DNA of 64,000 nucleotides from Sphingomonas rubra (GTDB lineage: Bacteria; Pseudomonadota; Alphaproteobacteria; Sphingomonadales; Sphingomonadaceae), in contig NZ_FOXP01000010.1 in the NCBI RefSeq assembly GCF_900115745.1, positions 62,001 through 126,000 of the forward strand, in the 5' to 3' direction. The notes below the pieces were generated by a model that worked only from the letters and a program-made list of their open reading frames with translations, did not search any database and was not told the DNA's origin. The stretch's first letter is position 1. Each line of letters begins with the position of its first letter. A program made the translations under genes and the position numbers. This document shows, piece by piece, positions 19,013 to 29,439 of this stretch.

Positions 19013-21015
19013 GCCCTCCCGGCAGACAGGTCGGGCGGGGTGGCTTCGGCGCGCAGCATCTCGATCGCGGCAGCGAGCGTCAGCACCTCCTGCCCCTGGC
19101 TGCCCAGGCGGCGGATCGCGACGGTGCCCTCGTCCGCCTCGCGCTTGCCGACGACCAGCAGGTTGGGGACCTTGGCCAGGCTGTGCTCGCGCACCTTGTA
19201 GTTGATCTTCTCGTTGCGCAGGTCCGTTTCGACCCGGATGCCGGCCTTGGCCAGTTCGGCCGCGACCTGCCCGGCATAATCGTCCGCGTCGGAGACGATC
19301 GTCGCCACCACCGCCTGCACCGGCGCGAGCCACAGGGGGAAGCGGCCGGCATGATGCTCGATCAGGATGCCGATGAACCGCTCGAACGTGCCCAGGATCG
19401 CGCGGTGGAGCATGATCGGGCGGTGCCGCTCGCCGTCCGCGCCGACATAGGCGGCGTCGAGCCGCTCGGGCAGCACGCGGTCGGACTGGATGGTGCCGAC
19501 CTGCCACGTCCGCCCGATCGCGTCGGTCAGGTGGAATTCCAGCTTGGGGGCGTAGAAGGCCCCCTCGCCCGGCAGTTCCTCGAACTTCGCCTTGATCGCC
19601 TCGGGCAGATTGGACGAGTGGACCGCTCGGCGCAGCTCGTCCTCCGCCTGGTCCCACATCTCATCGGAGCCGAAGCGCTTCTCGGGCCGAAGCGCCAGCT
19701 TCACGGCATAATCTTCGAAGCCCAGATCCTTGTAGACGCTGTCGAGCAGCTCGCAGAAGGCCTGCACCTCGCCCACCAGCTGATCCTCGCGCACGAAGAT
19801 ATGCGCGTCGTCCTGCGTGAACTGGCGCACCCGCATGATGCCGTGGAGCGCACCGTGCGGCTCGTTCCTGTGGCAGCAGCCGAACTCCGCCATGCGGATC
19901 GGCAGGTCGCGATAGGAGGTGATGCCCTGTTTGAAGACGAGGACGTGCGCGGGGCAGTTCATCGGCTTCAGCGCCATCAGGTCGCCTTCGCCGGTGAAGA
20001 TCGCGCCCTCGTCCTCGGTGTTCGGCACCTCGTCGGGCACCACGAACATGTTCTCGCGATACTTGCCCCAGTGGCCCGACTGTTCCCACTGGCGCGCGTC
20101 CATCAGCTGCGGGGTCTTGACTTCCCTGTAGCCGGCGGCGTCGAGGCGGCGGCGCATATACGCCTCCAGCTGGCGCCAGATCATGTACCCCTTGGGGTGC
20201 CAGAAGACCGATCCCTGCGCCTCCGACTGGAGGTGAAACAGGTCCATCTCCTGGCCGATCTTGCGATGGTCGCGTTTCGCCGCCTCCTCCAGGCGGAACA
20301 GGTGCTGGTCAAGCTGCTTCTTGTTGAGCCAGCCGGTGCCGTACACGCGGGAAAGCATCGCATTGTTCTGGTCGCCGCGCCAATAGGCGCCCGACACGCG
20401 CGTCAGCTTGAAGGCGTTCGGGTCCAGCTTGCCGGTCGACACCATGTGCGGGCCCCGGCACATGTCGAGCCACGCGCCCTGCCGGTAGATGGTCAGCTCC
20501 TCGCCATCGGGCAGCTCGGCCGCCCACTCGGCCTTGAAGGTCTCGCCTTGGCTTTTCCAGGTGTCGATCAGCTGCTCGCGACTCCACACCTCGCGCGTGA
20601 AGGGCTCGTTGCGCGCGATGATGGCGCGCATCTCCGCCTCGATCGCGGGCAGATCCTCGTCGGTGAACGGACGGTCTTTCGGCGCGAAATCATAGTAGAA
20701 GCCGTCCTCGGTCGCGGGACCGAAGGTGATCTGCGTACCGGGGAACAGGTGCTGCACCGCCTCCGCCATGACGTGCGCGAAGTCGTGGCGGGCGAGTTCC
20801 AGCGCGTCCTTCTCGTCCTTGGCGGTGACGAGTTCCAGCGCGGTGTCGCCGTCGAACGGCCGCGTCAGGTCGCGCACCTGCCCGTCGATGCGCGCGGCCA
20901 GCGCCGCCTTGGCGAGACCCGGCCCGATCGCCGCGGCCACGTCCGCCGGGGTGGTTCCGGGCGCGACCTCGCGGACGGAACCGTCGGGCAGCGTGATACG
21001 GAACATGACGGACAT
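19009..21015 (-). CDS. thrS: Threonyl-tRNA synthetase
   Basis: A 668-aa protein. An N-terminal TGS domain ([19 protein letters not shown]) is followed by the editing domain ([16 protein letters not shown], with TEDGFYYDF), the class II catalytic core ([11 protein letters not shown] zinc-Cys region, [28 protein letters not shown] as motif 2 area) and an anticodon-binding domain (ASARTN-like [15 protein letters not shown]…[15 protein letters not shown]). It charges tRNA-Thr. The start is the ATG at 21015; 21006 is an alternative. It heads the thrS-GNAT-infC unit; rpmI and rplT, which often follow infC, are not downstream here. Confidence 0.97.
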   Translation of the reverse strand: MSVMFRITLPDGSVREVAPGTTPADVAAAIGPGLAKAALAARIDGQVRDLTRPFDGDTALELVTAKDEKDALELARHDFAHVMAEAVQHLFPGTQITFGPATEDGFYYDFAPKDRPFTDEDLPAIEAEMRAIIARNEPFTREVWSREQLIDTWKSQGETFKAEWAAELPDGEELTIYRQGAWLDMCRGPHMVSTGKLDPNAFKLTRVSGAYWRGDQNNAMLSRVYGTGWLNKKQLDQHLFRLEEAAKRDHRKIGQEMDLFHLQSEAQGSVFWHPKGYMIWRQLEAYMRRRLDAAGYREVKTPQLMDARQWEQSGHWGKYRENMFVVPDEVPNTEDEGAIFTGEGDLMALKPMNCPAHVLVFKQGITSYRDLPIRMAEFGCCHRNEPHGALHGIMRVRQFTQDDAHIFVREDQLVGEVQAFCELLDSVYKDLGFEDYAVKLALRPEKRFGSDEMWDQAEDELRRAVHSSNLPEAIKAKFEELPGEGAFYAPKLEFHLTDAIGRTWQVGTIQSDRVLPERLDAAYVGADGERHRPIMLHRAILGTFERFIGILIEHHAGRFPLWLAPVQAVVATIVSDADDYAGQVAAELAKAGIRVETDLRNEKINYKVREHSLAKVPNLLVVGKREADEGTVAIRRLGSQGQEVLTLAAAIEMLRAEATPPDLSAGRA

Positions 21016-21087
21016 CGAAAAAACTCGTCTGCTGGAGAAAGGCACGACCTATGCGGCCCTGCCCCACCTATAGGCAAGTGTGCGCCG

Positions 21088-21903
21088 CTACGCGATCCCG
21101 AACGGCACGACGTGATTGTCCTGCGCGTGGCCGACGCGCGCGCGGCCGAGATAGGGCACGCCCATGTCCCCGGCCCAGCGCCGCATCATCGACTCCAGCG
21201 ACTCGGCCCAGGGCGGGTCGTTCTCGACCACGTCGTTGACCACGCCCAGCCGGAGCCCCGCGATCCCCTTCAGCTGCGTGGCGTTGGCGAGGGTGAACAG
21301 CATCCGATCGACGCGGTAGAGCGGTTCCGACACCTCCTCGACGATCAGGACGTGATCGGCGAGGTCGGGCAGCCACGGCGTCCCCACCAGCGCGTCGAGA
21401 ATGGCGAGGTTGAACGCCGCCGCCGGGCGCCCGCCCAGCTCCGGCTCCAGCCCCTGCCGGTCGCCGCGCACCAGCCAGCCGAGCGTGCGCGCGATCGTCT
21501 CGTCGCCCTTGGCGCGGTTGATGTCGCTCGCCATCGGCGCGTGGACCGGCCGACCAACACGCGCGGCGTAGAGCGCGCCGAGCAGGAAGCCCATGTCGGA
21601 GAAGCCGGCATAGGCCTTGCGCCGCGCCGGTTCCTCCAGTCGCGGCATCACCTCGCGCAGGATGCGGTTCGATCCGTAGCCGCCGCGCGCGAACCAGATC
21701 GCATCGTATGCGGGGTCGTTGGCGACCTGCAGGAACGCCGCCGCGCGGACCGCGTCGGAGCCGGCGAAATGGCCCTCGCTCTCGAAACATTGCGGGTGAA
21801 ACACCAGGTCCACCTCCGGATAGGCGATCGCCGCGAAGGCGCCCGCGCGCGCCGCCACGATCCGGTCGACCGGCCTCGCAGGGGCGACCACCCCGATCCG
21901 CAT
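21088..21903 (-). CDS. ldcA: LD-carboxypeptidase, peptidase family S66
   Basis: A 271-aa protein without signal peptide, matching the S66 family: RGGYGSNRIL (73-82), the nucleophile Ser102 in GFSDMGFLL, a Glu in IVEEVSEPLYR near 199 and a C-terminal GHAQDN His. LdcA removes the terminal D-Ala from muropeptide tetrapeptides in the cytoplasm. It is divergent, by 48 bases, from a MurC/Mpl-like ligase that would use the resulting tripeptide. Confidence 0.88.
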   Translation of the reverse strand: MRIGVVAPARPVDRIVAARAGAFAAIAYPEVDLVFHPQCFESEGHFAGSDAVRAAAFLQVANDPAYDAIWFARGGYGSNRILREVMPRLEEPARRKAYAGFSDMGFLLGALYAARVGRPVHAPMASDINRAKGDETIARTLGWLVRGDRQGLEPELGGRPAAAFNLAILDALVGTPWLPDLADHVLIVEEVSEPLYRVDRMLFTLANATQLKGIAGLRLGVVNDVVENDPPWAESLESMMRRWAGDMGVPYLGRARVGHAQDNHVVPFGIA

Positions 21904-21951
21904 GCACCCCTCCGCCTTGCCCCGTACCGTGCGCGGCGATAGCGCGGGGGC

Positions 21952-23340
21952 ATGAACAACGCCAAATTCTTCTTCGTCGGCATCGGCGGCTCGGGGATGC
22001 TGCCGCTCGCCACCCTGCTGCGCGCCGGCGGGGCGGAGGTGGCGGGGTCCGACCGCGGACTCGACCAAGGGCGCGGCTCGGCCAAGTTCGATGCTCTGCG
22101 CGCCGCCGGCATCGCGCTCTACCCGCAGGACGGCAGCGGCGTCACCGCCGACGCCACCGTGGTCGCCTCCGCCGCGGTGGAGGAAACCGTGCCGGACATC
22201 GTCACCGCCAACCGATTGGGCGCGGCACGGACGACGCGCGCGACGCTGCTGGCGGGCATGTTCAACGCCGCCGCCCTGCCGATCGGCATCGCCGGCACCA
22301 GCGGCAAGTCCACCGTCACCGGCATGATCGGTCGCATTCTCCACGCCGCCGGCCGCGACCCGACCGTCACCAACGGCGCGATGATGAAGGATTTCGGCGG
22401 CGCCGGCGCGCTGGTCGGCGGGGGTGAGGCGTTCGTCAGCGAGGTGGACGAGAGCGACTCCGCCTTTCCGCTCTACGCGCCGCGCGTCGCGGTGCTCAAC
22501 AACGTCACGCTCGATCACAAGGGCCTGGACGAGCTGCGCGCGCTGTTCGCCGGCTTCGTGGCGGGCGCCGAGCACGTCGTCGCCAATGTCGGCGACGCAG
22601 AGACCGCCGCCCTGCTCGCCACCCTGCCGCGCGAGCGGCTGACCACCTTCGTGGTCGAGGGCGACGCCGATCTGCGCGCCGAGAACCTGTCGCCGGAGCC
22701 GTTCGCGATCGCCTTCGACCTGGTGGCGGGCGAGGAGCGGCACCGCGTGCGCCTGTCGGTGCCCGGCCGCCACAACGTCTCCAACGCGCTCGCCGCGATC
22801 GGCGCCGCGCGCGCGGCGGGCGTGCCGCTGGCCGAGGCGGCACGGCTGGTGCAGGGCTTCACCGGCCTGCGCCGCCGCTACGACCTGGTCGGGGAGGCGA
22901 ACGGCATCGCCGTGATCGACGATTTCGGCCACAACCCGGACAAGGTCGCCGCCACGCTGGACACGCTGCACGCGCATCCGGGCCGCCTGCTCGTGCTGTT
23001 CCAGCCGCACGGCTACGGACCCCTGAAGCAGATGGGCGCCGAGCTGGCCGACACGTTCGCCCGCCGCCTGGCGCCCGGCGACGTACTGACCGTTCCCGAT
23101 CCCGCCTATTTCGGCGGCACCGTCGACCGCTCGGCCGGCAGCGCCGCCTTTGTCGCGCGCATCGCCGCCGCCGGCGCGGAGGCGTACCACGACGCCGACC
23201 GGCTGCTCGGCGCACGGCGACTGCTCGCCCAGGCGCGGACGGGCGATCGCGTCGTGGTGATGGGCGCGCGCGACGATACGTTGAGCCTTCTCGCCGCCGA
23301 TATGCTACGGGAACTCACCCAATCCGGAGGAGCACGATGA
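21952..23340 (+). CDS. mpl: Mur ligase, MurC/Mpl-like
   Basis: A 462-aa Mur ligase: N-terminal Rossmann ([15 protein letters not shown]), ATP-binding [30 protein letters not shown], and the C-terminal domain with [14 protein letters not shown] and [12 protein letters not shown]. It joins an L-Ala or an L-Ala-gamma-D-Glu-mDAP tripeptide to UDP-MurNAc. The length and pairing with ldcA favour the Mpl recycling role, but MurC-type activity cannot be excluded, so the symbol is provisional. It is followed by a DUF6356 gene with an ATGA overlap. Confidence 0.8.
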   Translation: MNNAKFFFVGIGGSGMLPLATLLRAGGAEVAGSDRGLDQGRGSAKFDALRAAGIALYPQDGSGVTADATVVASAAVEETVPDIVTANRLGAARTTRATLLAGMFNAAALPIGIAGTSGKSTVTGMIGRILHAAGRDPTVTNGAMMKDFGGAGALVGGGEAFVSEVDESDSAFPLYAPRVAVLNNVTLDHKGLDELRALFAGFVAGAEHVVANVGDAETAALLATLPRERLTTFVVEGDADLRAENLSPEPFAIAFDLVAGEERHRVRLSVPGRHNVSNALAAIGAARAAGVPLAEAARLVQGFTGLRRRYDLVGEANGIAVIDDFGHNPDKVAATLDTLHAHPGRLLVLFQPHGYGPLKQMGAELADTFARRLAPGDVLTVPDPAYFGGTVDRSAGSAAFVARIAAAGAEAYHDADRLLGARRLLAQARTGDRVVVMGARDDTLSLLAADMLRELTQSGGAR

Positions 23341-23585
23341 AGCCGTTCACCGAACATCCCGCCTCGGTCGGGGAGACCTATGTCGAGCATTTCGGCGTCG
23401 CCACCCGCTTCGGCGTCCGCATGATCGCGGGCGGGATCGGCGCGGTGGTGCACGGCGTGTTCCCGTTCCTGTGCACCACCTCGGGCAGCCGCACGGTGCA
23501 GGCGCTCCACACCGAGATGGTCGCCAAGCGCGGCGCCGTGCGCGACGCGGAGACCGAGCGGCGGACCGTGGAATATGTGATCTGA
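23337..23585 (+). CDS. DUF6356 family small protein
   Basis: An 82-aa protein with the pattern [20 protein letters not shown]…[26 protein letters not shown], which I recognise as DUF6356. One or two hydrophobic helices are predicted in the middle. The start overlaps the Mur ligase stop (ATGA), implying coupled translation. Function unknown; a cell-envelope role is only suggested by the neighbour. Confidence 0.75.
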   Translation: MKPFTEHPASVGETYVEHFGVATRFGVRMIAGGIGAVVHGVFPFLCTTSGSRTVQALHTEMVAKRGAVRDAETERRTVEYVI

Positions 23586-23640
23586 CGGGGCCGATGGCGG
23601 ATCGCTCCATCATAATTGACGGGTACGAAGCGGATTCCGC

Positions 23641-23737
23641 CGTCACCCCGGACTTGATCCGGGGTCCATGGGTCCGCGAGAGCAACGGGCAGCGGCTCCT
23701 GCTGTGAGATGGACCCCGGATCAAGTCCGGGGTGACG
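23641..23737. repeat. REP-like element, perfect 28-bp inverted repeat
   Basis: Arms 23641-23668 and 23710-23737 are exact reverse complements over 28 bases with a 41-base centre. Each arm starts or ends with the CGTCACCCCGG type core and is itself a small hairpin. No coding capacity. Confidence 0.88.
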
Positions 23738-23867
23738 AAGGGGTGAACGTCGCGAAAGAAACAACGGCAGGGTTACACAGTGACCGCCGCTGTTCCAAAA
23801 ACCCACGTTCCGCTATCGGAACCGTCATGCACCCCCAACCGATCGCCCCCGCTCGCGGCCGCGCCGC

Positions 23868-24602
23868 ATGAACCATCGCCTCGCCTACCACCACACGCCC
23901 GGCACCGGGCCGACGCTGGTGTTCCTGCCTGGCTACGCCTCCGACATGACCGGCACCAAGGCGCTCGCGCTGGAGGCGTGGGCGAAGAGCGCCGGCCGCG
24001 CCTTTCTGCGCTTCGACTATGCCGGCTGCGGCCGGTCGGAGGGTGCGTTCGCCGATCAGACGCTGGCCGGCTGGCGCGACGACGTGCTGGCGATGCTCGA
24101 TCAGGTCGCGACCGGGCCGGCGGTGCTGGTCGGCTCGTCGATGGGCGGCTGGCTGATGCTGCTCGCCGCCAAAGCTCGGCCCATGCAGGTGGTCGGCCTG
24201 GTCGGCATCGCCGCCGCGCCCGATTTCACCGATTGGGGCTTCACGCAGGACGAGAAGATGTACCTGCTCCGGCACGGCCGGCTGGAAAGGACCAATCCCT
24301 ACGGCCCCGCCCCCACCCTCTATACCCGCGCCTTCTGGTCGTCGGGCGAGGCGAACCGGCTGCTGTTCGGGCCCGTGGCCTTCGATGGTCCCGTCCGCCT
24401 CCTCCACGGCGACGCCGATTCCGACGTGCCCTGGCGCCACTCGCTCCAGCTCGCCGGACTGCTCACCTCGTCCGACGTGACGACGATGCTGGTCAAGGGC
24501 GGCGACCACCGGCTGTCGCGCCGCGGCGACCTCGCCCTCCTGGTCCGTGCCGTGGAGGATGTGCTGGCCGCGGTGGAAACAGCCGCGGTGCCGGACGTTT
24601 AA
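23868..24602 (+). CDS. Alpha/beta hydrolase
   Basis: A 244-aa hydrolase: oxyanion region LPGYASDMTG (20-29), RFDYAGCGRSEG, nucleophile elbow GSSMGG with Ser91, an acid in HGDADSDVPW and the catalytic His in KGGDHRLS. The set resembles the ABHD10-type thioesterase/esterase branch. No signal peptide, so it is cytoplasmic. It sits 6 bases before gloA and may belong to the same transcript. Confidence 0.85.
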   Translation: MNHRLAYHHTPGTGPTLVFLPGYASDMTGTKALALEAWAKSAGRAFLRFDYAGCGRSEGAFADQTLAGWRDDVLAMLDQVATGPAVLVGSSMGGWLMLLAAKARPMQVVGLVGIAAAPDFTDWGFTQDEKMYLLRHGRLERTNPYGPAPTLYTRAFWSSGEANRLLFGPVAFDGPVRLLHGDADSDVPWRHSLQLAGLLTSSDVTTMLVKGGDHRLSRRGDLALLVRAVEDVLAAVETAAVPDV

Positions 24603-24608
24603 GGCGGC

Positions 24609-25058
24609 ATGAAATATCTCCACACCATGATCCGCGTCGCCGATCCGGACGCTACCATCGCCTTTCTCGAACTGCTCGGGCTGAAGGAGGTCCGCCGGAT
24701 GGAGAACGAGGCGGGCCGCTTCACGCTGATCTTCCTCGCCACGCCCGAGGACATGAACGCTCCCGGCGAGCGCGCCAACGCCGAGGTGGAGCTGACCTAC
24801 AACTGGCCGGAAGAAGGCAAGCAGCCGGAGGAATATGCCGGCGGCCGCAATTTCGGCCACCTCGCCTACCGCGTCGATAACATCTACGACACCTGCCAGC
24901 GTATCGTGGACGCCGGGCACATCGTCCACCGCCCGCCGCGCGACGGCCATATGGCGTTCGTGAAGACGCCCGACGGCATCTCGATCGAACTGTTGCAGGA
25001 CGGCACGCTCGAGCCTGCCGAGCCTTGGGCGTCGATGCCCAACACCGGCAGCTGGTAA
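24609..25058 (+). CDS. gloA: Lactoylglutathione lyase (glyoxalase I)
   Basis: A 149-aa VOC-fold protein with the glyoxalase I sequence: [20 protein letters not shown] with metal His5, ELTYNW with Glu, [15 protein letters not shown] with His, and [11 protein letters not shown] with Glu. It isomerises the hemithioacetal of methylglyoxal and glutathione to S-lactoylglutathione. It is followed directly by gloB, the second enzyme of the pathway. Confidence 0.92.
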   Translation: MKYLHTMIRVADPDATIAFLELLGLKEVRRMENEAGRFTLIFLATPEDMNAPGERANAEVELTYNWPEEGKQPEEYAGGRNFGHLAYRVDNIYDTCQRIVDAGHIVHRPPRDGHMAFVKTPDGISIELLQDGTLEPAEPWASMPNTGSW

Positions 25059-25059
25059 A

Positions 25060-25797
25060 ATGGCCGAGACGCCGCCGCCGCTCCAGATCGTCGCCGTGCC
25101 CCTGCTGAGCGACAATTACGCCTGGCTGATCTACGATCCCAAGACCGAGGACGCGGCGGTAGTCGATCCCGGCGAGGCCGCGCCCGTGCTCGCCGCCGCG
25201 CAGCAGCGCGGCTGGCACATCTCGCAGGTGTGGACCACGCACTGGCACCCCGACCACACCGGCGGCAACGCCGAGATGAAGGCGGCCGGCGCGACGATTA
25301 CCGGCCCGGCGGCGGAAAAGGACCGCATCCCCACGCTCGACACCTTCGTTGGCGCGGGCGACATCGTCCGCCTGGGCAGCCACACGGGCCACGTGCTGTC
25401 GGTCCCCGGCCACACCCAAGGCCACATCGCCCTCCACTTCCCCAACGACGCCCTGGTCTTCACCGGCGACACGCTGTTCGCGATGGGCTGCGGTCGCCTG
25501 TTCGAGGGGACACCCGCCGACATGTGGGGCAACATGCAGGCCTATGCCGCCATGCCGCCGGAGACCAAGGTGTATTGCGGGCACGAGTACACCGCCGGCA
25601 ATGCCGCCTTCGCCGCGCACGTCGATCCCGACAACGCCGCGGTCGCCGCGCGGCGAGTCGCGGTCGATCGCCAGCGGGCGATGGGCGAGCCCACCGTCCC
25701 GTTCACCATCGGCGAGGAACGCGACACCAACCCCTTCATGCGCGCAGGGTCGGCCGAGCGGCTCGGCGAACTGCGCACGCAGAAGGACACGTTCTGA
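25060..25797 (+). CDS. gloB: Hydroxyacylglutathione hydrolase (glyoxalase II)
   Basis: A 245-aa metallo-beta-lactamase-fold enzyme. The binuclear metal motif is TTHWHPDHTGG, followed by SVPGHTQGHIALHF, FTGDTLFAMGCGRLFEG and YCGHEYTAGN. It hydrolyses S-lactoylglutathione to D-lactate and glutathione. It begins one base after the gloA stop, so the two steps are translated together. Confidence 0.94.
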   Translation: MAETPPPLQIVAVPLLSDNYAWLIYDPKTEDAAVVDPGEAAPVLAAAQQRGWHISQVWTTHWHPDHTGGNAEMKAAGATITGPAAEKDRIPTLDTFVGAGDIVRLGSHTGHVLSVPGHTQGHIALHFPNDALVFTGDTLFAMGCGRLFEGTPADMWGNMQAYAAMPPETKVYCGHEYTAGNAAFAAHVDPDNAAVAARRVAVDRQRAMGEPTVPFTIGEERDTNPFMRAGSAERLGELRTQKDTF

Positions 25798-25825
25798 CCC
25801 GTCCGTTCAGGCAAGGAGCCCGACC

Positions 25826-26248
25826 ATGCGTATCCTGTTGCTGCTCGCGCCCCTCGCCGCCGGCATCCTCGCCGCCTGTGCGCCGACCGTCGCGGAAACG
25901 CGCTCCGCCGAGGAGCGGCAGGCGCGCGATCGAGCCAAGGTATCGCGCGCGCTCGCCGGACTGACGCCCGGGCAGGCCCAGAACTGCCTCTCCGGTATCG
26001 ACCGGCGTACCGCGCGTGTCCAAACGATCGGCGGCACGCTGCTGTTTCGCGTCAACCGCAACCGCGTGTTCCGCAACGACATGAACGGCAGTTGCGCGAC
26101 CAGCGCGATCGATCCGATCTTCGTGACGCAGACGCCGACGACGGCATTGTGCCGCGGCGACATCGCCCAGTTAATCGATCGCGCGTCGCGCTTTCCGATC
26201 GGCGCGTGCAGCTACGGCGATTTCGTGCCGTACACGCGGGCGAAGTGA
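25826..26248 (+). CDS. Small lipoprotein with four conserved Cys
   Basis: A 140-aa protein with signal peptide and lipobox (GILAAC, Cys18), then a Glu/Arg-rich helix and a compact domain with four Cys (NCLSGI, GSCATS, LCRGD, GACSYG), ending FVPYTRAK. The next gene shares the Cys spacing and the C-terminal pattern. No family is recognised. The start follows AAGGAG at a good distance. Confidence 0.7.
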   Translation: MRILLLLAPLAAGILAACAPTVAETRSAEERQARDRAKVSRALAGLTPGQAQNCLSGIDRRTARVQTIGGTLLFRVNRNRVFRNDMNGSCATSAIDPIFVTQTPTTALCRGDIAQLIDRASRFPIGACSYGDFVPYTRAK

Positions 26249-26628
26249 AAGGTACGGCGGTCGCGGTCGCGATCGCGCTGCTGGCCGTTCCGACGCTCGC
26301 CGCCGCCCCCGATCCGCTCGCCGGCCGGGTGGCGGGTGCGCCCGCCGAATGCATCGCGCTCGACCGCGTCCAGGGGCCCGACATCCGCGACGACGGCACC
26401 ATCATCTACCGCCAGAACCGCTCGCGTCTCTGGCTGACGCGACCGGTCGCCCCCTGCCTCAGCCTGCGCCCGCCCGCGACGTTGATCGTCGCCGTCTACG
26501 GCTCGCACCTGTGTCGCAACGACCGCTTTCGCGTGCAGCGGACGGGCAGCGGCATCCCCGGCCCGATCTGCCGCTTCGGCCGGTTCGTCCCCTACGATCT
26601 GCCCAGGCCTACAGCACGAAGCGGCTGA
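26245..26628 (+). CDS. Exported small protein, paralogue of the preceding gene
   Basis: A 127-aa protein starting at a GTG that overlaps the previous stop (GTGA). The signal peptide ([16 protein letters not shown]) has no lipobox, unlike its neighbour. The domain repeats the four-Cys layout (ECIALD, PCLSL, LCRND, ICRFG) and ends FVPYDLP. Its 3' end overlaps the convergent hslU by about 20 bases. Function unknown; two disulfides in the periplasm are likely. Confidence 0.65.
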   Translation: MKGTAVAVAIALLAVPTLAAAPDPLAGRVAGAPAECIALDRVQGPDIRDDGTIIYRQNRSRLWLTRPVAPCLSLRPPATLIVAVYGSHLCRNDRFRVQRTGSGIPGPICRFGRFVPYDLPRPTARSG

Positions 26629-27904
26629 GGTCGGTGTTGCGCGCGATGCTCGCCAGCTGCGCGTCGACATAGGCAGCGTCGATCACCAGCGACTGGCCGG
26701 CGCGATCCTCGGCGTCGAAGCTCACCTCCTCCAGCAGCTTCTCCATCACCGTCTGCAACCGCCGCGCGCCGATATTCTCCACCTGCCCGTTCACCTCCGC
26801 CGCGATCCGCGCGACCGCGGCGATGCCGTCCTCGGCGAACGACACGTCGACCTGCTCGGTCGCCAGCAGCGCGCGGTACTGCGCGGGCAGCGACGCCTTC
26901 GTGTCGGACAGAATGGCGACGAAATCCGCCTCGGTCAGGCCCTTCAGCTCGACGCGGATCGGCAGGCGCCCCTGCAATTCGGGCAGCAGATCGGACGGCT
27001 TGGCGACGTGGAACGCGCCGCTGGCGATGAACAGGATATGGTCGGTCTTCATCGGCCCGTATTTGGTCGCGACCGTCGTGCCCTCGATCAGCGGCAGCAG
27101 GTCGCGCTGCACGCCCTCGCGGCTGACCGACCCGCCGCGCACGTCGCTGACCGCGATCTTATCGATCTCGTCCAGGAACACGATGCCGTTCGCCTCCGCA
27201 TCGGCGAGCGCGACGCGGCTGACCTCGTCCTGGTCGAGCCGCTTGTCCGCCTCTTCCTCGACCAGCTTGTCCCACGCCGCCGATACCGTCAGCTTGCGGC
27301 GCTTCAACTGCTGGCCACCGCCGAGCGACTTCATCATCTCCGACAGGTTTATCATCTGCGGCGCACCGCCGGGCATCTCGAACGGCATGGCGGGCGCCTG
27401 CTCCACCTCGATCTCGATCTCGGTCTGGGCGAGGTGCCCGTCGCGGAAACGCTGGCGGAAGCTCTCGCGTGTCGCCTGGCTCGCATCCTTGCCGACCAGG
27501 GCGTCGAGCAGCCGGGCGAGCGCCGCCTCCTCCGCCTTGTCCTTCACCGCGGCGCGGCGGCGCTCCTTCTCCAGCCGGATCGCCTCCTCGACCAAGTCGC
27601 GGGCGATCTGCTCCACGTCGCGGCCGACATAGCCGACCTCGGTGAACTTGGTCGCCTCGACCTTCACGAACGGCGCGTCGGCGAGCTTGGCCAGCCGCCG
27701 GCTGATCTCCGTCTTCCCGCAACCGGTCGGCCCGATCATCAGGATGTTCTTGGGCGTGACCTCGTCGCGCAGATCCGCGCCCAGCCGCTGGCGACGCCAG
27801 CGATTGCGCAGCGCCACGGCAACGGCGCGCTTGGCGTCGGCCTGGCCGATGATGTGCGCGTCGAGCGCGGCGACGATCGCCTTGGGCGTGAGCTGGTCGT
27901 TCAT
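26609..27904 (-). CDS. hslU: HslUV protease ATPase subunit HslU
   Basis: A 431-aa AAA+ unfoldase. [15 protein letters not shown] starts the protein, Walker A is [11 protein letters not shown], the pore motif GYVGRD follows, an I-domain lies in the middle, Walker B is [10 protein letters not shown], and the C-terminus [10 protein letters not shown] docks into HslV. It unfolds substrates for the HslV peptidase. The longer upstream frame lacks family similarity. hslV lies upstream, and hslU follows it in the same direction. Confidence 0.96.
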   Translation of the reverse strand: MNDQLTPKAIVAALDAHIIGQADAKRAVAVALRNRWRRQRLGADLRDEVTPKNILMIGPTGCGKTEISRRLAKLADAPFVKVEATKFTEVGYVGRDVEQIARDLVEEAIRLEKERRRAAVKDKAEEAALARLLDALVGKDASQATRESFRQRFRDGHLAQTEIEIEVEQAPAMPFEMPGGAPQMINLSEMMKSLGGGQQLKRRKLTVSAAWDKLVEEEADKRLDQDEVSRVALADAEANGIVFLDEIDKIAVSDVRGGSVSREGVQRDLLPLIEGTTVATKYGPMKTDHILFIASGAFHVAKPSDLLPELQGRLPIRVELKGLTEADFVAILSDTKASLPAQYRALLATEQVDVSFAEDGIAAVARIAAEVNGQVENIGARRLQTVMEKLLEEVSFDAEDRAGQSLVIDAAYVDAQLASIARNTDLSRFVL

Positions 27905-28047
27905 GATGTTCCTATTTCCCCTTCGGAAAGGCAGGGGTCGGGGTTGCGTCGCGATGCATGGGCGTGGCGTTGTCGGCTGGCGATGGGCTCGCGGCCGTGC
28001 CGCTCGCCACCACCTCCAATTCCTTCCTTGCGGGAAGAGGAGCGACG

Positions 28048-28614
28048 TCAGGTCGCGCTGTCCATCGCCTCCACGGTCAGCCGATCGTTGGTGTACACGC
28101 ACACCTCCGCCGCGATCGCCATCGCCTTGCGGCAGATCGTTTCCGCATCGGCCTCGTAGTCGACCAGCGCCCGCGCCGCGGCCAGCGCGTAATTGCCGCC
28201 CGATCCGATCGCCGCCACCCCTGCCTCCGGCTCCAGCACGTCGCCGTTACCGGTCAGGATCAGCGTCACTTGCGCGTCGGCGACGATCATCATCGCTTCC
28301 AGATTCCGCAGATACTTGTCGGTGCGCCAATCCTTGGCCAGCTCCACCGCCGCGCGCAGCAGCTGCCCCTGGTGCTGCTCCAGCTTGCGCTCCAGCCGCT
28401 CGAACAGAGTGAAGGCGTCCGCGGTCGCGCCGGCGAAACCGCCGATCACCGCCCCGTCGGCGCCTAGTCGCCGCACCTTGCGCGCGTTGGGCTTCATCAC
28501 CGTCTGCCCCATGGACACCTGGCCGTCGCCGATGACGACGACCTTGCCGCCGCGCCGGACGGAGAGGATCGTGGTGCCGTGCCAGACCGGCATGGCGTCT
28601 GTGTTCGCGCTCAT
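28048..28614 (-). CDS. hslV: HslUV protease peptidase subunit HslV
   Basis: A 188-aa proteasome-like peptidase. The N-terminal threonine of the active enzyme is in [12 protein letters not shown], meaning a short propeptide (about 13 residues) is removed, as usual in alphaproteobacteria. [13 protein letters not shown] and [15 protein letters not shown] are family motifs. It forms a complex with HslU and degrades misfolded cytoplasmic proteins. The start is set at [11 protein letters not shown]. Confidence 0.95.
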   Translation of the reverse strand: MSANTDAMPVWHGTTILSVRRGGKVVVIGDGQVSMGQTVMKPNARKVRRLGADGAVIGGFAGATADAFTLFERLERKLEQHQGQLLRAAVELAKDWRTDKYLRNLEAMMIVADAQVTLILTGNGDVLEPEAGVAAIGSGGNYALAAARALVDYEADAETICRKAMAIAAEVCVYTNDRLTVEAMDSAT

Positions 28615-28673
28615 GCGCGCGGATATGGGGACGGCCACGCCATCGTCAAACACGGTCCGGCCGATAAGATCGA

Positions 28674-29225
28674 TCAGCCGCCCAGCTTCTCCACCTTTGC
28701 CTGAAGCCGCGCGAGCTCGGCCCGCAGCACCGCGATCTCCTCGTCCTTGTCCGTATCGGACGGATTGACGGCTGGCCGCGCAGCCGTGTTCGGCTTGAAG
28801 GCGCTGGCCGCGGCGTCCAGCATCGCCATGTTGCGCTTGGCGATCTCCGCGAAGGGGCCGCCGGCGAAGGCGCCTTCCACCGCGGACCGAAACTGCGCCT
28901 GGTTGCGCTGCAGCCCGTCGAGCGATGCCTCCAGATATTGCGGCACCATCGCCTGCACCGAATTGCCGTACATCCCGATCAGCTGACGCAGGAAGTCGGT
29001 CGGCAGCATCGCCTGACCGCGGCTCTCCTCCTCCATGATGATCTGGGTAAGGACGTTGTGCGTGATGTCCTCGTCGGTGCGCGCATCCACGACCTTGAAG
29101 TCACGCCCCTCCCGCGTCATCGCGGCGAGATGCTCCAACGTGATGTAGGAGCTGGTCTCCGTATTGTAGAGCCGCCGGTTGGCGTACTTCTTGATCGTGA
29201 CGACGCCGCCGGTCTGCTTCTTCAT
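28674..29225 (-). CDS. phaR: Polyhydroxyalkanoate synthesis repressor PhaR
   Basis: A 183-aa protein. The N-terminal PHA-accumulation-regulator DNA-binding domain is clear ([25 protein letters not shown]), followed by the PHB-binding part ([19 protein letters not shown]…[10 protein letters not shown]) and a C-terminal coiled coil ([19 protein letters not shown]). It represses phasin and PHA genes until it binds nascent polymer. A class I PHA synthase is encoded 9 kb away in this window. An inverted repeat upstream may be its own operator. Confidence 0.92.
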   Translation of the reverse strand: MKKQTGGVVTIKKYANRRLYNTETSSYITLEHLAAMTREGRDFKVVDARTDEDITHNVLTQIIMEEESRGQAMLPTDFLRQLIGMYGNSVQAMVPQYLEASLDGLQRNQAQFRSAVEGAFAGGPFAEIAKRNMAMLDAAASAFKPNTAARPAVNPSDTDKDEEIAVLRAELARLQAKVEKLGG

Positions 29226-29317
29226 CGGCTCATTCTCCCGCCAGACTCGAAGCCTAGAGGCGATGATGCCGCACCGCAACATGCGGCGAGTGTCGAAACG
29301 TTCCTGACATGTCGAAA

Positions 29318-29337
29318 ATGTTGCACGCCAGCAACAT
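29318..29337. promoter_or_regulatory. Inverted repeat, candidate PhaR operator
   Basis: ATGTTGC and GCAACAT flank six bases, a perfect 7-bp dyad in the region between divergent phaR and the TonB receptor. A further GCAACAT half-site lies at 29276-29282. PhaR proteins are reported to bind TGC/GCA palindromes, so autoregulation is a reasonable inference, not shown. Confidence 0.5.
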
Positions 29338-29439
29338 GGGTGCACGAAACTTTTACAAGGCCGACATCCGGCTTGCTCCCTCAGCCGTTTTTCGATCCAA
29401 CTACTGCCATGGCACAACGCCAGCCAAACGGGGGTTCCT

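Noticed and set aside
19013..19657. Upstream extension of the GNAT/infC frame inside thrS
   Set aside because: It overlaps thrS, is Arg/Gly/Pro-rich and the GTG at 19012 has the usual coupled overlap with the thrS stop.
19183..21942. A 919-codon plus-strand frame opposite thrS and ldcA
   Set aside because: Antisense shadow of two well-supported genes, without recognisable domains.
21911..23190. Minus-strand frame opposite the Mur ligase, fused in frame to LdcA
   Set aside because: The extension upstream of 21903 is antisense to the ligase and lacks similarity; LdcA is complete from 21903.
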